Shown: one piece after another, positions 11,267 to 23,700 of the stretch
Numbering within the stretch: position 1 is the stretch's first letter
How the letters are laid out: each line of letters begins with the position of its first letter
NCBI GenBank assembly: GCA_905250115.1
Contig: CAJNOI010000253.1
Location: forward strand, 1-64,000
Source of the DNA: Adineta steineri
Lineage: Eukaryota > Rotifera > Eurotatoria > Adinetida > Adinetidae
Direction of reading: 5' to 3'
DNA length: 64,000 nucleotides
The notes under the pieces: generated by a model
The model's input: the letters and a program-made list of their open reading frames with translations, nothing else
Database searches by the model: none
What the model was told of the DNA's origin: nothing
Program-made: the position numbers and the translations under genes

Positions 11267-11750
11267 TTAACACGTTGACTGTCCCCATACAAAAAAATGA
11301 GTACTTGTTCTACGTCCATTTTTTACTTTTTTCGTACTTTTAAAATATATTTTTTTTGAAGTGTATTACGTTCATATACCACAAAAATAACTTTTAAACA
11401 TACCTTTGATGCTTTTCTTCCATGCAACACATATGATTCAATTGTCTCTCTTAGAATAATACTATAGAGAAAAACTTGCTAGAAAAAACACAAAATTTTT
11501 TCCAAATCAGCTTCCGTCGTTGAAAACAAAATTCGAATTATCGGCGGAGTGTGGGGGGGGGGGGGGTACACCCTCCCTTACCCCTTACCCCCTACCCCCC
11601 CTCGCTCTCGCGGGTACTGTTTACATCGTGCCTATATATTTCAATAGTTTAAATATCATATGCAGCGCGTGCATCATATGTGATGCACGGGACGTCTCAA
11701 TCCAAAGTATCATGCATCACATATGATACACCGGACAGTCAACGTGTTAA
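11267..11750. mobile_element. piggyBac-like MITE with TTAA target duplication
   Basis: Perfect 14-bp terminal inverted repeats CACGTTGACTGTCC (11271-11284) and GGACAGTCAACGTG (11733-11746) are flanked by TTAA on both sides (11267-11270 and 11747-11750). TTAA target sites with CAC/CCC-type ends are the hallmark of piggyBac-superfamily transposons. The 476-bp interior has no transposase frame, so the element is non-autonomous. It contains a 13-base G run at about 11551-11563 followed by a C-rich tract, and a nested palindrome around 11660-11730 (TGCATCATATGTGATGCA). Confidence 0.88.
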
Positions 11751-12020
11751 AGAATTACAGTCATTGTTACAAGAAGCGATTTTAGATATTAAAAATACTT
11801 ATAATATTAAAAATAACTTATCTAATATTACCTTTTGAGAAATAAGACAAACTAGAGATACATAATCAGAATATTTTTTATTAAGACTAGCAAAATTATT
11901 TTTACTATTCTGTTGCATATTGTATAAATGAACTAGAAAAATATATTTTTTCTGGTTTTATATATTTATATTTGAATAATAAATCAAAGTCTTTTTTTGC
12001 TTAATTAAAAGTTTATAAGT

Positions 12021-12075
12021 CGGATGTGAGTGTGAGTGTAGATGTCTTGTCTTTTATCTACTCATCCACATCCTT
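12021..12075. repeat. Telomere-like hairpin element
   Basis: Left arm GGATGTGAGTGTGAGTGTAG, core with ATGTCTTGTC, right arm ACTCATCCACATCC. The core resembles that of the copy at 12495. Confidence 0.65.
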
Positions 12076-12494
12076 ATTCATTAACTATAAATATTAATTA
12101 ATTACGAATGTTCTTATCTGTCATTAGATTTAGCAGTGATATTTATTTCACACCCTAACATTCAAGTACTGATATATTGAATGAACTGTGTAGAATCAAT
12201 AGTTCAACATCGTTATTTGATGCCTATAATATAATTAATCATTATAATATACTACAAATTTGAAAACACAAGTGATATCAATTCCTTTTTTTCAAGATCA
12301 TCATTTTGTTTTACCGTTTCTATCTATACGAAAATGATATCAGTTTTAAATCTATGAATGGTAGAGAGTAAATTCAGATTCATCTAGATTGACTGTGATT
12401 TCATCTCAATAATCAATTATACAAAAAAACTTGAAACGATACATGAATAAGTGTAATAAAATGACTACATTCACATTTATTTTATTGCTTATAG

Positions 12495-12542
12495 AAGGAT
12501 GAGAATGTAGGTGTCTTATTTTCGTTTACATTTACATCCATT
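12495..12542. repeat. Telomere-like hairpin element
   Basis: Degenerate copy: left arm GGATGAGAATGTAGGTGTC, right arm ACATTTACATCC. It shares the GTAGxTGTCTT core start with the copy at 12021. Confidence 0.5.
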
Positions 12543-12858
12543 ACCAAGCAATTTAATAATTGGAAATTTTTTCTCATTACATAAATTTATTTAATGAGTA
12601 ATACGTTTTGAGAATGAATGGATGAGAAATTAATTGAATATGTATAGTACATTCAGATACGTATATTTTATTATTTCTCATATATTAATTTGATGTGTAA
12701 GATGTGATAGGTAATATTTTGTCAGATGAATAAAAAAATAAACGTAACAGAATCAATGAACTCTTATATATATAACAGTTTACTTATTTTTCTGTTGATT
12801 GAAGTAACAGATACACGATTTATGCATCAATAGTCACTCAAACAAAAATTAAGATAAT

Positions 12859-14791
12859 ATGCACATCATTCATATTTTGATTTTTGTTTTTGTTTTTTTT
12901 CCTGTATATATTTACGGTTAGTATATTGATCGATTTTTTTTCAATTTTGATTGCTTTTCGATATTATTTATTGGTAATTATCATTTTATTTTATGTCTTT
13001 TATGTATGTTATTCTAAGGATATTTGTTCATATTAGAGATCGTTACTCTCGTAAAAAAGTATCGTTTCAAATTTGATTTAAATATAATATAATGCGTGCA
13101 ATGTTCCATATATATATGTGTATGTTTTTCTTCTCTCAGTATTCAATCAAATGATAAAAATCAAACGAAAACAGCAGATTCACTTTTTATTTCTAGTTTA
13201 AATAGTTAACATTTACTTCTCATTTTAATTCTAGACCTTTTTTTCTGTATACTGAATCTCTTCTACTGAGAAAAAGTTTGAGTAGAAAATCAATAGAAGA
13301 TATATATTTTTATCTTATACGATAACTTCCCTCATATTCACACTGTATAGATCAGATTGTTAAATTTAATAAATATTCGTATGCGCTAGAGAAAAGAGAT
13401 TAGATGTGAAGTGAAAGATATTCATTTTTTTTTCCAGATAAGAAACAAGAAATCAAAATCAATCACAATTAGTATGTACGGCGGATTTCAACAACCAATA
13501 AGTAGACGTGGCTCATCAGGTATGTTATTTAGATAAAGCCTAAGGCGATGATGTGAATATTAAACAACAATATTCTTTATGAAGAATATGATATTATAAT
13601 CTTTTTTTTAAATATTTTAGTTAATCAATTACTAAGCAATGGATCAATTAAATGGCAACAAAGTGGAGTTGTAGTGGCCGGTGATAATCTAGGACGAGCA
13701 GGTGGAGATGCTAATCTGTTAAATAATCCATCTAATGTTGCATTCGATAGTAGAAATCAATATTTTTATGTAATAGATGATGAAAACAGTCGTTTACAAC
13801 GATATTCAGTTAATAATGGTGGTGATCGTGCTGGAACTACAGTATACAAATTGGATGATAGCCCTGTGTAAGACTGAAGATTTTTTGATACTAAAGTTCG
13901 CGAAAAGTTAAAAGAAACTCAGATAAGGTGCAATTTATTTAGATTTGTACGATATTTTGATCAGAACTGATTGTGAACATTTTCTTAGCTAAAGATTAAG
14001 TGTCGATCTCAGACTTATTTTTACATCACGGCTTATACAAGTGTTACAAGTATTTTTGTTTTTATATTTCTAGACCTTCTCCGTGGGATCCCAGTGATAG
14101 AAGAAATAGACCATCAGCATTATTTATCGATACTAGAGATAATATATATATTGCTGAAATGTATGCTCCACGTCGTATACTAAGGATATCACCAGATGGA
14201 AGAGCAACAACAGTGATTGATCCAAGAAATAGTATTCTTCAATCTTGTTCAGGAATATATGTTGATAGAAATGGAAATATTTATGTGTCCGACTGGCAAC
14301 AATCTGCTGTATTGAAATTTGATCAAAATGGACAAAACGGCGAGATAGTAGCCGGTGGTAATGGCTACGGTCATGAACCCAATCAATTGTATCATCCAAT
14401 GGGTATTTTTGTTACCGAAAAAACTGGTAATTTATACGTTGCTGATTATGTTAATCAATGTGTTCGACGATGGTCACCTGGTAGTAAAGAAGGTGTAGTT
14501 GTAGCCGGTGGAAATTTTCCAGGAACTGATTTGAATCAATTAAATTATCCATCGTCAGTTTTTGTTGATGATGATGAAAGACAAATTTATGTAGGTGATT
14601 CTATAAATGCGCGTGTTGTTCGATGGTCAGCAGGTGCACAACAAGGAGAAATTATTGTAGGTGCTAACAATCTCACTAGTGAATCAAGGGAAATATGTCG
14701 TGTTAGTGGATTTAAATTCGATCAAAATGGAAATCTATATATTGCAGACAATTATGGAAATCGAATTCGAAAGTATATGGTTGACAATTAA
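12859..14791 (+). CDS. NHL-repeat beta-propeller protein
   Basis: Three exons are well supported: 13438-13519, 13621-13867 and 14074-14791. Phases 1 and 2 match across both introns with GT/AG ends. A possible first exon 12859-12903 (MHIIHILIFVFVFFP, a hydrophobic leader) joins in frame through a GTATAT donor and gives 363 residues in total; without it the protein may start at ATG 13474. From about residue 50 the protein is a chain of about six NHL blades with the signatures GVVVAGDNLG, NIYVSDWQQSAV, NLYVADYVNQCVRRW, IYVGDSINARVVRW and NLYIADNYGNRIRKY. It likely folds into a six-bladed propeller for binding. The leader exon is uncertain; the NHL body is not. Two related genes lie at 33.8 kb and 60 kb. 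Confidence 0.85.
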
Positions 14792-15569
14792 TATTCTCGA
14801 GAACATTACTTATTTTAATCAATATTATTTCCTCTTTCTATGTTTGCTTCTATTAAATATAAATAGCATTAGCTATTTAAATTTTAGATACTTATTTTCT
14901 TTCGTTTAAACTAGAATAGCATTAGCTATTTAGATTGTCAAAACTTCTAATAATTTTTTTTTCTAACTCAATTTGCTTATCATAAATAAAGTCGGAAATA
15001 AAGATACTAAAAGAATTATGTGCCGACAAAACAAATTCCATAAAAAAATATTTCGCTATTCTAGACGAAAAACGTTGAAAGCAAGGATGAATATAAGTCT
15101 TTAATTAATGCAAATATTAGCAACTAGATTGTATTGAATACTCATTGATTTTTTCATCTTTCTCGTACAAAGAAAAACTTTAAGTAAGTCTTTATCACTG
15201 ACAAAAAAATTTCTTATCGAAGTGTCACTTATCACCAATCTGAAAACAAGTAAATTATTTCCTCTGATTGGTAGAGTAATTATCAAAGATTATTTGAACT
15301 ACAGACACCAAAGCAGTATAGTTTTATTTATGATCTACATATAAATTTAAAAATTTTATACAACATTTAACAGTATTAATATAATATATTAGCTAATATT
15401 CTACTTAAGATTTTTGAGCGTGGATGTAGCATCTGCATCTTCTTGTTATATCATGAAGAATTGCAATATGATTACACTCTCTTAATCGTATTAATCTATT
15501 AATATTTTCAAGGCTATTCTGTCATAATATCATGCATATATTCTTTGGTATAGAAATAAACAAGATGTT
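14792..15569. other. Intergenic up to the assembly gap
   Basis: 3' flank of the NHL gene and AT-rich sequence. The motif ATAGCATTAGCTATTTA occurs twice, at about 14863-14880 and 14916-14932. No gene is seen. Confidence 0.45.
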
Positions 15570-15669
15570 NNNNNNNNNNNNNNNNNNNNNNNNNNNNNNN
15601 NNNNNNNNNNNNNNNNNNNNNNNNNNNNNNNNNNNNNNNNNNNNNNNNNNNNNNNNNNNNNNNNNNNNN
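15570..15669. other. Assembly gap (100 N)
   Basis: Exactly one hundred N, the usual marker for a gap of unknown length. It is followed at once by a C-rich telomere-like arm (CCACACCCTT, 15670-15679) and then a long inverted repeat, so the missing sequence probably includes the left arm of a hairpin element. Confidence 0.95.
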
Positions 15670-15688
15670 CCACACCCTTCAGAATCCT

Positions 15689-16222
15689 TCTCTAATATCT
15701 ACCATTGTTCAATGACCAAAATGTACCTTGGAATGAGCATGACGCTCACTGAAATTGTCTATTCAATCATAAGAAAATTATATTCGAAATCAGCACAAAA
15801 AACAGAGTGGAGTAGACTATGTTGCAAATATTATTCTCGACATCCATTTTCTCGCAAAGAGAAGGCTCCTATCTCCTGCAGGATTCAGTAAAAAACGAAA
15901 GTCATGCAAACCTGATTTTAATCATGGAAGGTAAGTTCAAAGTGGATGAAAAGTTCGCACAACACAAAGTGAAATTTATCTAAATAAGAATAAGAGTGTT
16001 TCAAAGACTTTCATTTTTCACTAAATCCTGGAGGAGATAGGAGCCTTCTCTTTGCGAGAAAATCAATGTCGGAAATAATATTTGAAACATAGTCTACTCT
16101 ACTCTGTTTTTTTGTGCTGATTTCGAATATGATTTTTTTATGATTGAATAGACAGTTTCATTAAGCGTAATGCTCATCCCAAGGTACTTTTTGGTCATTG
16201 AACAATGGTAGATATTAGAGAG
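15689..16222. repeat. Large inverted repeat (foldback), arms of about 218 bp
   Basis: Arms 15689-15906 and 16004-16222 are reverse complements with scattered mismatches and small indels. Anchors are TCTAATATCTACCATTGTTC against GAACAATGGTAGATATTAGA at the outer ends and GAGAAGGCTCCTATCTCCT against AGGAGATAGGAGCCTTCTC near the centre. The spacer is about 97 bases. No coding frame is shared by the arms. It may be a foldback transposon or a short palindromic duplication; no clear target duplication is visible because the left side is near the gap. Confidence 0.85.
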
Positions 16223-16615
16223 GAGTCATAAAGTCAGCATTTTTGCCATCTTTTGCCATTACATTTTTGTAGTTGATAGTTATTGCTAGTTCATGTAAAA
16301 AAATGGCTCCAGGTCTACAGAGATCACTCTAAGGTGCGTTTTGGATGGTGGGGACGGCACTGAAAAAGTGAAGGAAAGTTCAACCGACCAGGCTGAAATT
16401 TATAGGGAAGACTACTGAGACTATGCCAAGCGTTTCCTGAAAATTTCATTGAAAAGTCCCTAAAACGTCCCCCGCCCTTTATAATTTCTGATCAAAATGA
16501 GCCGGTAGTAGAAGGGTTAAAGGATTAGGTATTGTATTATTTTGAGTTTTATTTCAATTCATTACTTTTTTTACATGGATGTACCGGGAAATATAAAAAA
16601 AAAACTGCCAAGCGT
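16223..16615. other. Unclassified sequence between foldback and SPRY gene
   Basis: A mid-GC stretch that looks like decayed repeat DNA (for example GACCAGGCTGAAATTTATAG near 16383-16402). No coding region is seen apart from the 3' end of the following minus-strand gene. Confidence 0.4.
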
Positions 16616-17170
16616 TCATATCAATGACAACTGGCCTGTCAGCCGATTGTGCTCCACAAACAGACACCAGGGAAAAGGAGTATGATGAATATTAACTTCT
16701 ATTTCATATTGTTCATTGGTGTTTTCATTAACCAAGCTTAATCGGCGTTGATCACAATCCAACGTAAGTGTATAAATATCACCGTCTGGTCTCATGCTCT
16801 GTAATTCAGTACGAAGTAGTCCATTTAGATTAATAGCATAATTTATTAACCAACCGTACGCGGAAGGACTATCACAATGACGACCGGCACTACCCTCACG
16901 TGGTACAAGTGGTATACTTCGTGAGCGAATACCCAAAAATGGAATGCCTTTATCTACTCTGATTCGAACATGATGAATACCAGAGGAATATGAGTGACTG
17001 CCAAGAGCAGCCACAAAGGCCCGACCTTGAACTTGAAAGCCCACCAATGTTCGTCCATTGTCCAGTAACTGTCCTTTTTCCTTATGAGATGTATAAATAT
17101 CTACGAATTTCTCATCGATCACTTTGTTCACAGTGGTAAGTTCTGTCGACGGAGGTAAAGAATGAGCCAT
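16616..17170 (-). CDS. SPRY/B30.2-like domain protein
   Basis: An intronless 184-residue soluble protein. Residues about 40-184 resemble a SPRY-type beta-sandwich: SYSSGIHHVRIRVDKG as the first strands, FLGIRS, SAYGWLIN with its Gly-Trp, then GDIYTLTLDCDQRRLSLVNE, which is the usual SPRY strand pair followed by the hydrophobic end PFPWCLFVEH. SPRY domains bind short peptides on partner proteins and often sit in ubiquitin ligases. Here the domain stands alone with a short N-terminal extension and no RING or B-box. No signal peptide or membrane span. Family assignment is by pattern; the partner is unknown. Confidence 0.75.
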   Translation of the reverse strand: MAHSLPPSTELTTVNKVIDEKFVDIYTSHKEKGQLLDNGRTLVGFQVQGRAFVAALGSHSYSSGIHHVRIRVDKGIPFLGIRSRSIPLVPREGSAGRHCDSPSAYGWLINYAINLNGLLRTELQSMRPDGDIYTLTLDCDQRRLSLVNENTNEQYEIEVNIHHTPFPWCLFVEHNRLTGQLSLI

Positions 17171-17300
17171 ATTTTTCTTCTATACTGCTACTGGACTAAA
17201 CACGCCGAAATAACAAAACCTTTGCTTTATATTCTTGTGCGTTCTTATCTACCTCACACAAACTACGATTTGTGTTTTGCTCGTTCGTAGATTCATTCGT

Positions 17301-17531
17301 TTAATAGCAACGCTCGTCACGTTTCTCACTTCCTTTGAGAGAACAGAAAGAGAAAAATATTTATTGCAGTATCAGTCGTCAAATAAAATATGCGCAAGAG
17401 ATCATGTTTTTTATGTGTGTCTATTTAGTAGCATAGTTAAAAACGACGGACGAAAAACTATAACAACGCTCGTTGCTCTTCTCACTTCCTTTGAGAGAAC
17501 AGAAAAAGAAAAATATTTATTGCAGTATCAG
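17301..17531 (+). repeat. Direct repeat pair of about 73 bp
   Basis: Copies at 17301-17375 and 17459-17531 share AACGCTCGT, CTCACTTCCTTTGAGAGAAC and AATATTTATTGCAGTATCAG. The second copy is directly continued by the G-rich arm of a hairpin element. Confidence 0.85.
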
Positions 17532-17570
17532 GGTGTGGGTGTTATTCTCTCATCCAAACCTACATCCTCA
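17530..17570. repeat. Telomere-like hairpin element
   Basis: Left arm AGGGTGTGGGTGT, core TATTCTCTCATCCA, right arm AACCTACATCCTC. The same core occurs in the copy at 57513. Confidence 0.7.
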
Positions 17571-17743
17571 ACTATGTCGTCTATTGATTACTAAATACAT
17601 TGACATTTAACATAAATTTATTTTTCATAACAAAAGCAAAAGCATGTATGCAAATAATACGACAACAACAAAAGCGAAATTAATAATATCTGTTGCAATA
17701 TACGAGTTTATTTATCCACATATATCTACATAACAAAATAAAA

Positions 17744-20700
17744 TTAGCAGAATGTTAAAAATAAAAACACAAAACTTAATACCCGATTGAGTGCATCAAA
17801 AAGTTGATCGATTTTCTCTGGTAAATGTTCAACAGGATGAGAATATCTTGATCTCATTATTGCATCTTGTTCTACTCGTATTTCTTCATCTGTTGATTTT
17901 TTTAAACCTACAATATTATCATAAATGATCAATCAGAAATTCAATTTAAATAATCATACCTGTCCAATGAAGAAATTTTCGTAATGTAAATAAGAATATA
18001 TCTTCATCATGTTTGATATTACCTCTTACTTGTCGAAAACTATCATTAATAATCGAGATAAACATACTTAAACATATAAATACAACAAAAAATATGAATA
18101 TACTAAAACAAAATGGACCAAGAAACGATGAAGCTTGAATAAAACTACTCGAATCAAATTTCAATAACGTCATTTGAAATAACATTTGTGCTGTTTTTAA
18201 CATATTTGAACAAGTTGAAATATGTGAAACAAATAATAAATAAAATAAACAAACAAAGGCCAAATATATAAATGAAAACATTGAGCAAAATGGAATAAGC
18301 CTTTGACTTGCATGTTGTAATGTTTGACTAAATAACGACAGGTATCGATTATAACGACAAACATGAAGAAATTTGATTGTACCAAAAAAACAACAAAAAC
18401 CAAATAAAAATGTTAAAATACAATCGACATAAGCTAAAAATTGAAAATTAATATAAACATATCCATTAGTTTGTTTAAATAACTGGCCAATTCGATTAAA
18501 TTCTTGATAACGCCAAAAATATATTCCAATAGCTGTCCATGAACAAATTATTATACCAACTTCAATATAAGACCAAAACTGTTGAAAATACGTCCATTTT
18601 AAACGAAATAACGACTGAATTTCAACGAACATAAAATAAAGAATGAGTATAATGTAGAAAATTGCACAAATCAGTTGAAAAGTTGAAGCAAAAACTAAAC
18701 GAAAACTAAATGGTTCAATTTGAGATTGAGGTATAATTCCACCAGTTGACAAGAATTCAGTCAGTAATATAACTGAAGTAAATAGTTGTGCATTTGGATT
18801 GTATAAACTAATTTGAATAATAACAGCACGTGTTTGACTATCAATCCATTCTAATCGATGAAGTCGAGACAAATTGCTTTGAAGATCCGAGAAACGACCT
18901 CGAAATTCATACACATATCCACCTCCACCATAAATTCCATGGTCTCCAACGTAAACATATGTATCTAATTCTTTACTAGATTGGTATGTAAATGATGGAT
19001 ATATTTGTGTTGTTTCATTGATCCATCCAGGTTGAAATGAACGTGTTTCTTCATTTAATAAACTGTAATCATCTTGACAATGACTTATTATTCTGTGCGT
19101 TGGACATAGAGTTGATTTTACACGCAATTGTCTCATTGTTGCCCATCCGATCAATCGATTTGTCTTATCATTTATAAAACCACTCAGATTTCGAGGTATT
19201 TCATTGTTATACCATTGTTGAGCACGAAGATTTGAGATAAAACTATTTTCTAACCAATTCCAATATTGATTAATCGTTGAAATCTAAAATTTAACAATGA
19301 ATTATTTATTTTACATGAAAAAAAAGAAAATCAAACTTTTGTATAATCATAATTCATTTGTTTTGTATTTAAAAAGAATTTTCTTAAATGATCAACTTGA
19401 TGAAAAGAATTTTGATCTCGATGTGAATATGTTATTACACAAAGAACAAGAAGAAAACTTGTATAAATAATCATTTCACGAATAGTTGACCACATTTGTA
19501 ATTCTTTTAAGCGTTTCAATCGTGCGCAATTCACTTCTGCTTCATTCAAACGTTTGAAACGAATGCAACGATGAAAATTAAAAAAACGTTTTTTCTAAAA
19601 ACAAGAGATTTGTTTATTTAATCGAAAAATAAAAGCAAACCTTGATCAAAGAAAATCTTGTTTTAACATCGTCGAATGTATTAAAATGAACATCATCCAT
19701 ATCTACAATTGTTTCTTTATTTTTTCGTGCGAGAAAAGCAACGAAAATAGTCAAACATAAAACCTGTAAATAACTGATGAATGAAAAAGAAAATATAATA
19801 AATAGACACAAACTTTCATTGGTTGTGTAAGAAATATTGATGAAAAAAATCCAGCTATAATTGATGTTAACCATTTTTGAGTTTTTAGATCACCAAGTTC
19901 AATTCCACGAACGATAATAAAAAATATTGAAAGTATAACTAATAAAAGAGAAAAACCATAAGCAACAAAAATGAACCACCAAGGAAATGTGAATTTCGAA
20001 TGTTTCACTGCATATAAATTTTGACGTGGTTTTAAACGTTGAAATAATTGAACGAGTAATAAACTTGGAAGCAATGCAAGTAATTCAGTCATTATACCAA
20101 TGATAATCTAAATAATCTAATAAAAAATAATTTAAAATAGAATAATGTACAATACTTGTTGAGAACTGATATAAAAAGGGCCAAGTGTTAAACTAGCAGT
20201 ATTTTTTGTTTCATTTGATATACCATAATACATTATATTGAGAAATATTGAAATATAAAATAAAACAAAACAACATGTACATCGTTGTACACGTGTAAAT
20301 CGATTTACTCTTAGTCGAGAGAATATTGAAAACCAAAGATGATTATTTGCCATACTATAATATGTATGTTTCGATAGGACATGTGAAAATTTTTGTCGTT
20401 CATCATCATTCGCTACATATAAAACACGTTCAATCTATTTAGATTAAAAAAACGAATAATCCTATTGTATAATCATCAATTAAATATCTAACCTTTCCAT
20501 CATCTTTTTCAACTGCTAACCATCGTTCACAAATGAAATAAAATTTTTCCATTGTTTGTAAATCTCGAATAATTATATATTTGAGAAACCATGATGCTGA
20601 TCCACCTTGACCTGTATTATCATGCCAAATATGAATACGATTTAATATTCCCAATGATCTAAAGACAGATTTATACTTGATTAAATAAAGTGAATAATTA

Positions 20701-23700
20701 CTTTGATGTAGCCATAAGAAATGTATCAGTACCACTCCGTTGTAAAATTGATCGATGTGGATCATCTAATGTTCGAACTTTTGTGATATCATTATCACCC
20801 GAAAGAATAAAATGAACCTATGAAATAAAATCTTTACTAAACATCTTATTGACAATAAAGTTTTACTTTTGATTTTGTTCCGGAACTTTTTCGATGACCA
20901 GTAAAGACAATAATTTGATAAAAATATTCATCCAATGGGTAATTATCTGGCATTAATGTTATTTGTAACATTTCAAGATCTTTTTTATCTTGATGATGTG
21001 CATAAATGACTAATAGAATATAAATAATACAAATACTAATAATAATGAAATAAACTGTTTTATTTTTTAGAAAATCAGCATTTGCAAAAACATATTTCCA
21101 ATTGATTGGAGATGGTAAAATAATAAAACCACCTGCAAATGTGGCTAAATGAGGAGAAAAACATTGTGTTTGTTGGTAATCTGTCAAATTTCCAACCTGC
21201 GTTTTGAATATTAGATATAATTTAATAAAAACAAAAAAAACTTACTATTAATCCATCTGATTGCCAAGTTTTATTTGTATTGAGATAATAACAACCAGAT
21301 GCATAGACTCGAAGTTCATAATTCGATGTGAAATTATATCGTTCGTTCGTAATCGGTGGACTTGTAAGTGAAGAATTCATGCAAACATTAATGATTTCTG
21401 TTGAATTCAATTCTCGTAATCCAAATATGATCGACTGATGATCAACTGTTTTTTGATTATTAATAGAATATGTATAGATACTATCATTCGTTAAATCTAT
21501 TATTTTAAAAGATCAAAAAAATTCAAGGATACATATAGCAAAGAATATCTTACTTGAGGGACAAAATAATGTCCACCCGTCTATTTGATCGATTGAACTA
21601 TTTAGTTGAGGTAAACTGTCAAATTTATAAATAAATAAATAGCTAACATTTATATCCAATGGATGAATTTCAAAATGAATTGAATTAGAAAGCGTATTTG
21701 TAATATTGATATAATGTAAATGAAATAATTGATTATGTGATGTCGAATTAATTGAAATAACATCTTGGAAACTCATTGGTGGCATGACTAAATTTGGATC
21801 TCGGGGAATAATTAATTCAATTGGGTGAGTTATGTTAGTTTCAATCGATATTTCATCACCATTGTCATGAAGAATTTTTAATGAAATCGATCGAGATGAA
21901 TTCGTATGCAATTGAGAGTTTAATTGATCAGCTATAGCAAGTGGCTGCATTATTGCCTAAAAGTAAATCATTTAAAGAAAACGATTGAAAAACACAAACA
22001 AAACAAACTTGAATTGAAACTGTTGTATTTGTATTGAACGTTGATGGAATACGAATATATGCATTTTCAGTATATTCAATTAATTTATCTGCTAAAGATT
22101 CGGAAGATATTGTTTGTAATGAAAAGAAAATTGACGATGAATTCAGCGTCATATTTTGATCAATATTCAAATGAATATTTAATGCAGAAGTTAATAATGA
22201 AATAGTTTGAGTAGCTTGATTGGTAATTTGATTTGCTAATTGTTTTTGATAATAAATATTACGATTTTGTTCGATTGTTTCAGATGAAAAATCATTTCCA
22301 TTAGCAAATAAATCTAAAAATTATATTCAAAAATAATCTTATTTTTATTATAGAATAAAAACGATTATACTTAGATTAGACCATTCAGATTCGAGATCAG
22401 TATCATAATCTTGAGGTAAAGTATTTGCTTGAGAAAAATCTAAATCAAGAGTATCTATCCGTCCCTGTAAAGGTCCATTGACAGCCTATATAATTATTAA
22501 AATTAGTTTTTTTTATCATAACAACATGAAATTTTCTTACAGTTATAACATTAGTGATACACTCAGCAATTGCCACAGATGCTGTATAAACATCTTCATA
22601 TGGAATTCGAGTTGCCATCGAATATAAACTCATTGATAATTGATAACATTTGTTTGAGGCAGTTGTCTAGTTTTATTAAAAAGTAATACAATCTTATTTA
22701 TAGAGTAATCATCCTATTGTGAAATAGGACGTAGTCTTTATTTGAACTTACTATAGCTTTTCGTGTTAATTCATTTGTTGCTTGTGTTAATTGAGCTAAT
22801 GCAGATGCTTGTAATTTGATACTATCTGAGTTTGCGATGATTAAATTAGTTGTAAATGAGATAAGATAATCGCGAATATTTGCTTGAATATTTAATTTTT
22901 TATTAAATTCAATCAAAGCTGATTCATTCATCATGTCAGACATAGATGAAAAACGTGAACTTCCTAATGGTGAAATAAAGATACTCGTACTAGGAACACC
23001 ACCTATTTATGCAAAAGAAAATTTTTTATTTTTATTTTTATAATAAATAACTTTTACCTAAAACCGCTTTTTTCACATTTTCGATATTCATTTCATTGAA
23101 TATTTGTGATAATGAAATAATAATTTGTCCAACGAAATTTTGATTGCCAGTTGCAAGTAACTGAAAAATAGGATTGTTATTATTTGTACTTGATGATAGG
23201 TTTAAATTATCAATGAAATCATTAATCTCAGTTGTATCAGATAAAACATTAACTGAAGATAAATTGTATTCAGTAATACAATCAAATGTATCTCGAATGT
23301 AAACAACTAAATTCACTAATGATTCATTGCCACTTCCAGCAGGTAATCGAAGTTGAAAATTTGATACTGATGTAAAACCAATTGTCAACAGATTTGATCG
23401 ATCTGTGCTCCAAACTAATAGCAAGAAAAACTAATTGCGTTGAAAGAAAAGTTTGCAAACAAAAATCTTACGATAAAATGAATAATCTTTGATACCAGCT
23501 TCATCAAACCAATTCGGACAGGAGATGTTAAATAATGTACTAGTTGTCCCATTTAAAGGATTAATAGAACATGAACCATTGACTGGAGGTTGATTAATGA
23601 AAAAATTCAGTGCGCTTGTACTTATTGTTGATGAAAATGAATAGACAACTTCGAAACGCCAATATGTAATTTGTGGATTATCAATAAATAATGTTTTCAT

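Larger units (their letters stand above)
11751..12858. other. Intergenic upstream of NHL gene
   Basis: AT-rich DNA that contains two of the hairpin elements (12021-12075 and 12495-12542) and no recognisable gene. The right end should include the promoter of the following NHL gene. Confidence 0.5.
17171..17743. other. Intergenic with a direct repeat
   Basis: Contains the direct repeat pair at 17301-17375 and 17459-17531 and the hairpin element at 17530-17570. It separates the SPRY gene start from the 3' end of the polycystin-like gene. No gene seen; a plus-strand open frame at 17235-17594 simply reads through the repeats. Confidence 0.5.

Noticed and set aside
15532-15891. Open frame spanning the 100-N gap
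   Set aside because: It reads through unknown bases and then one arm of an inverted repeat; no protein signal.
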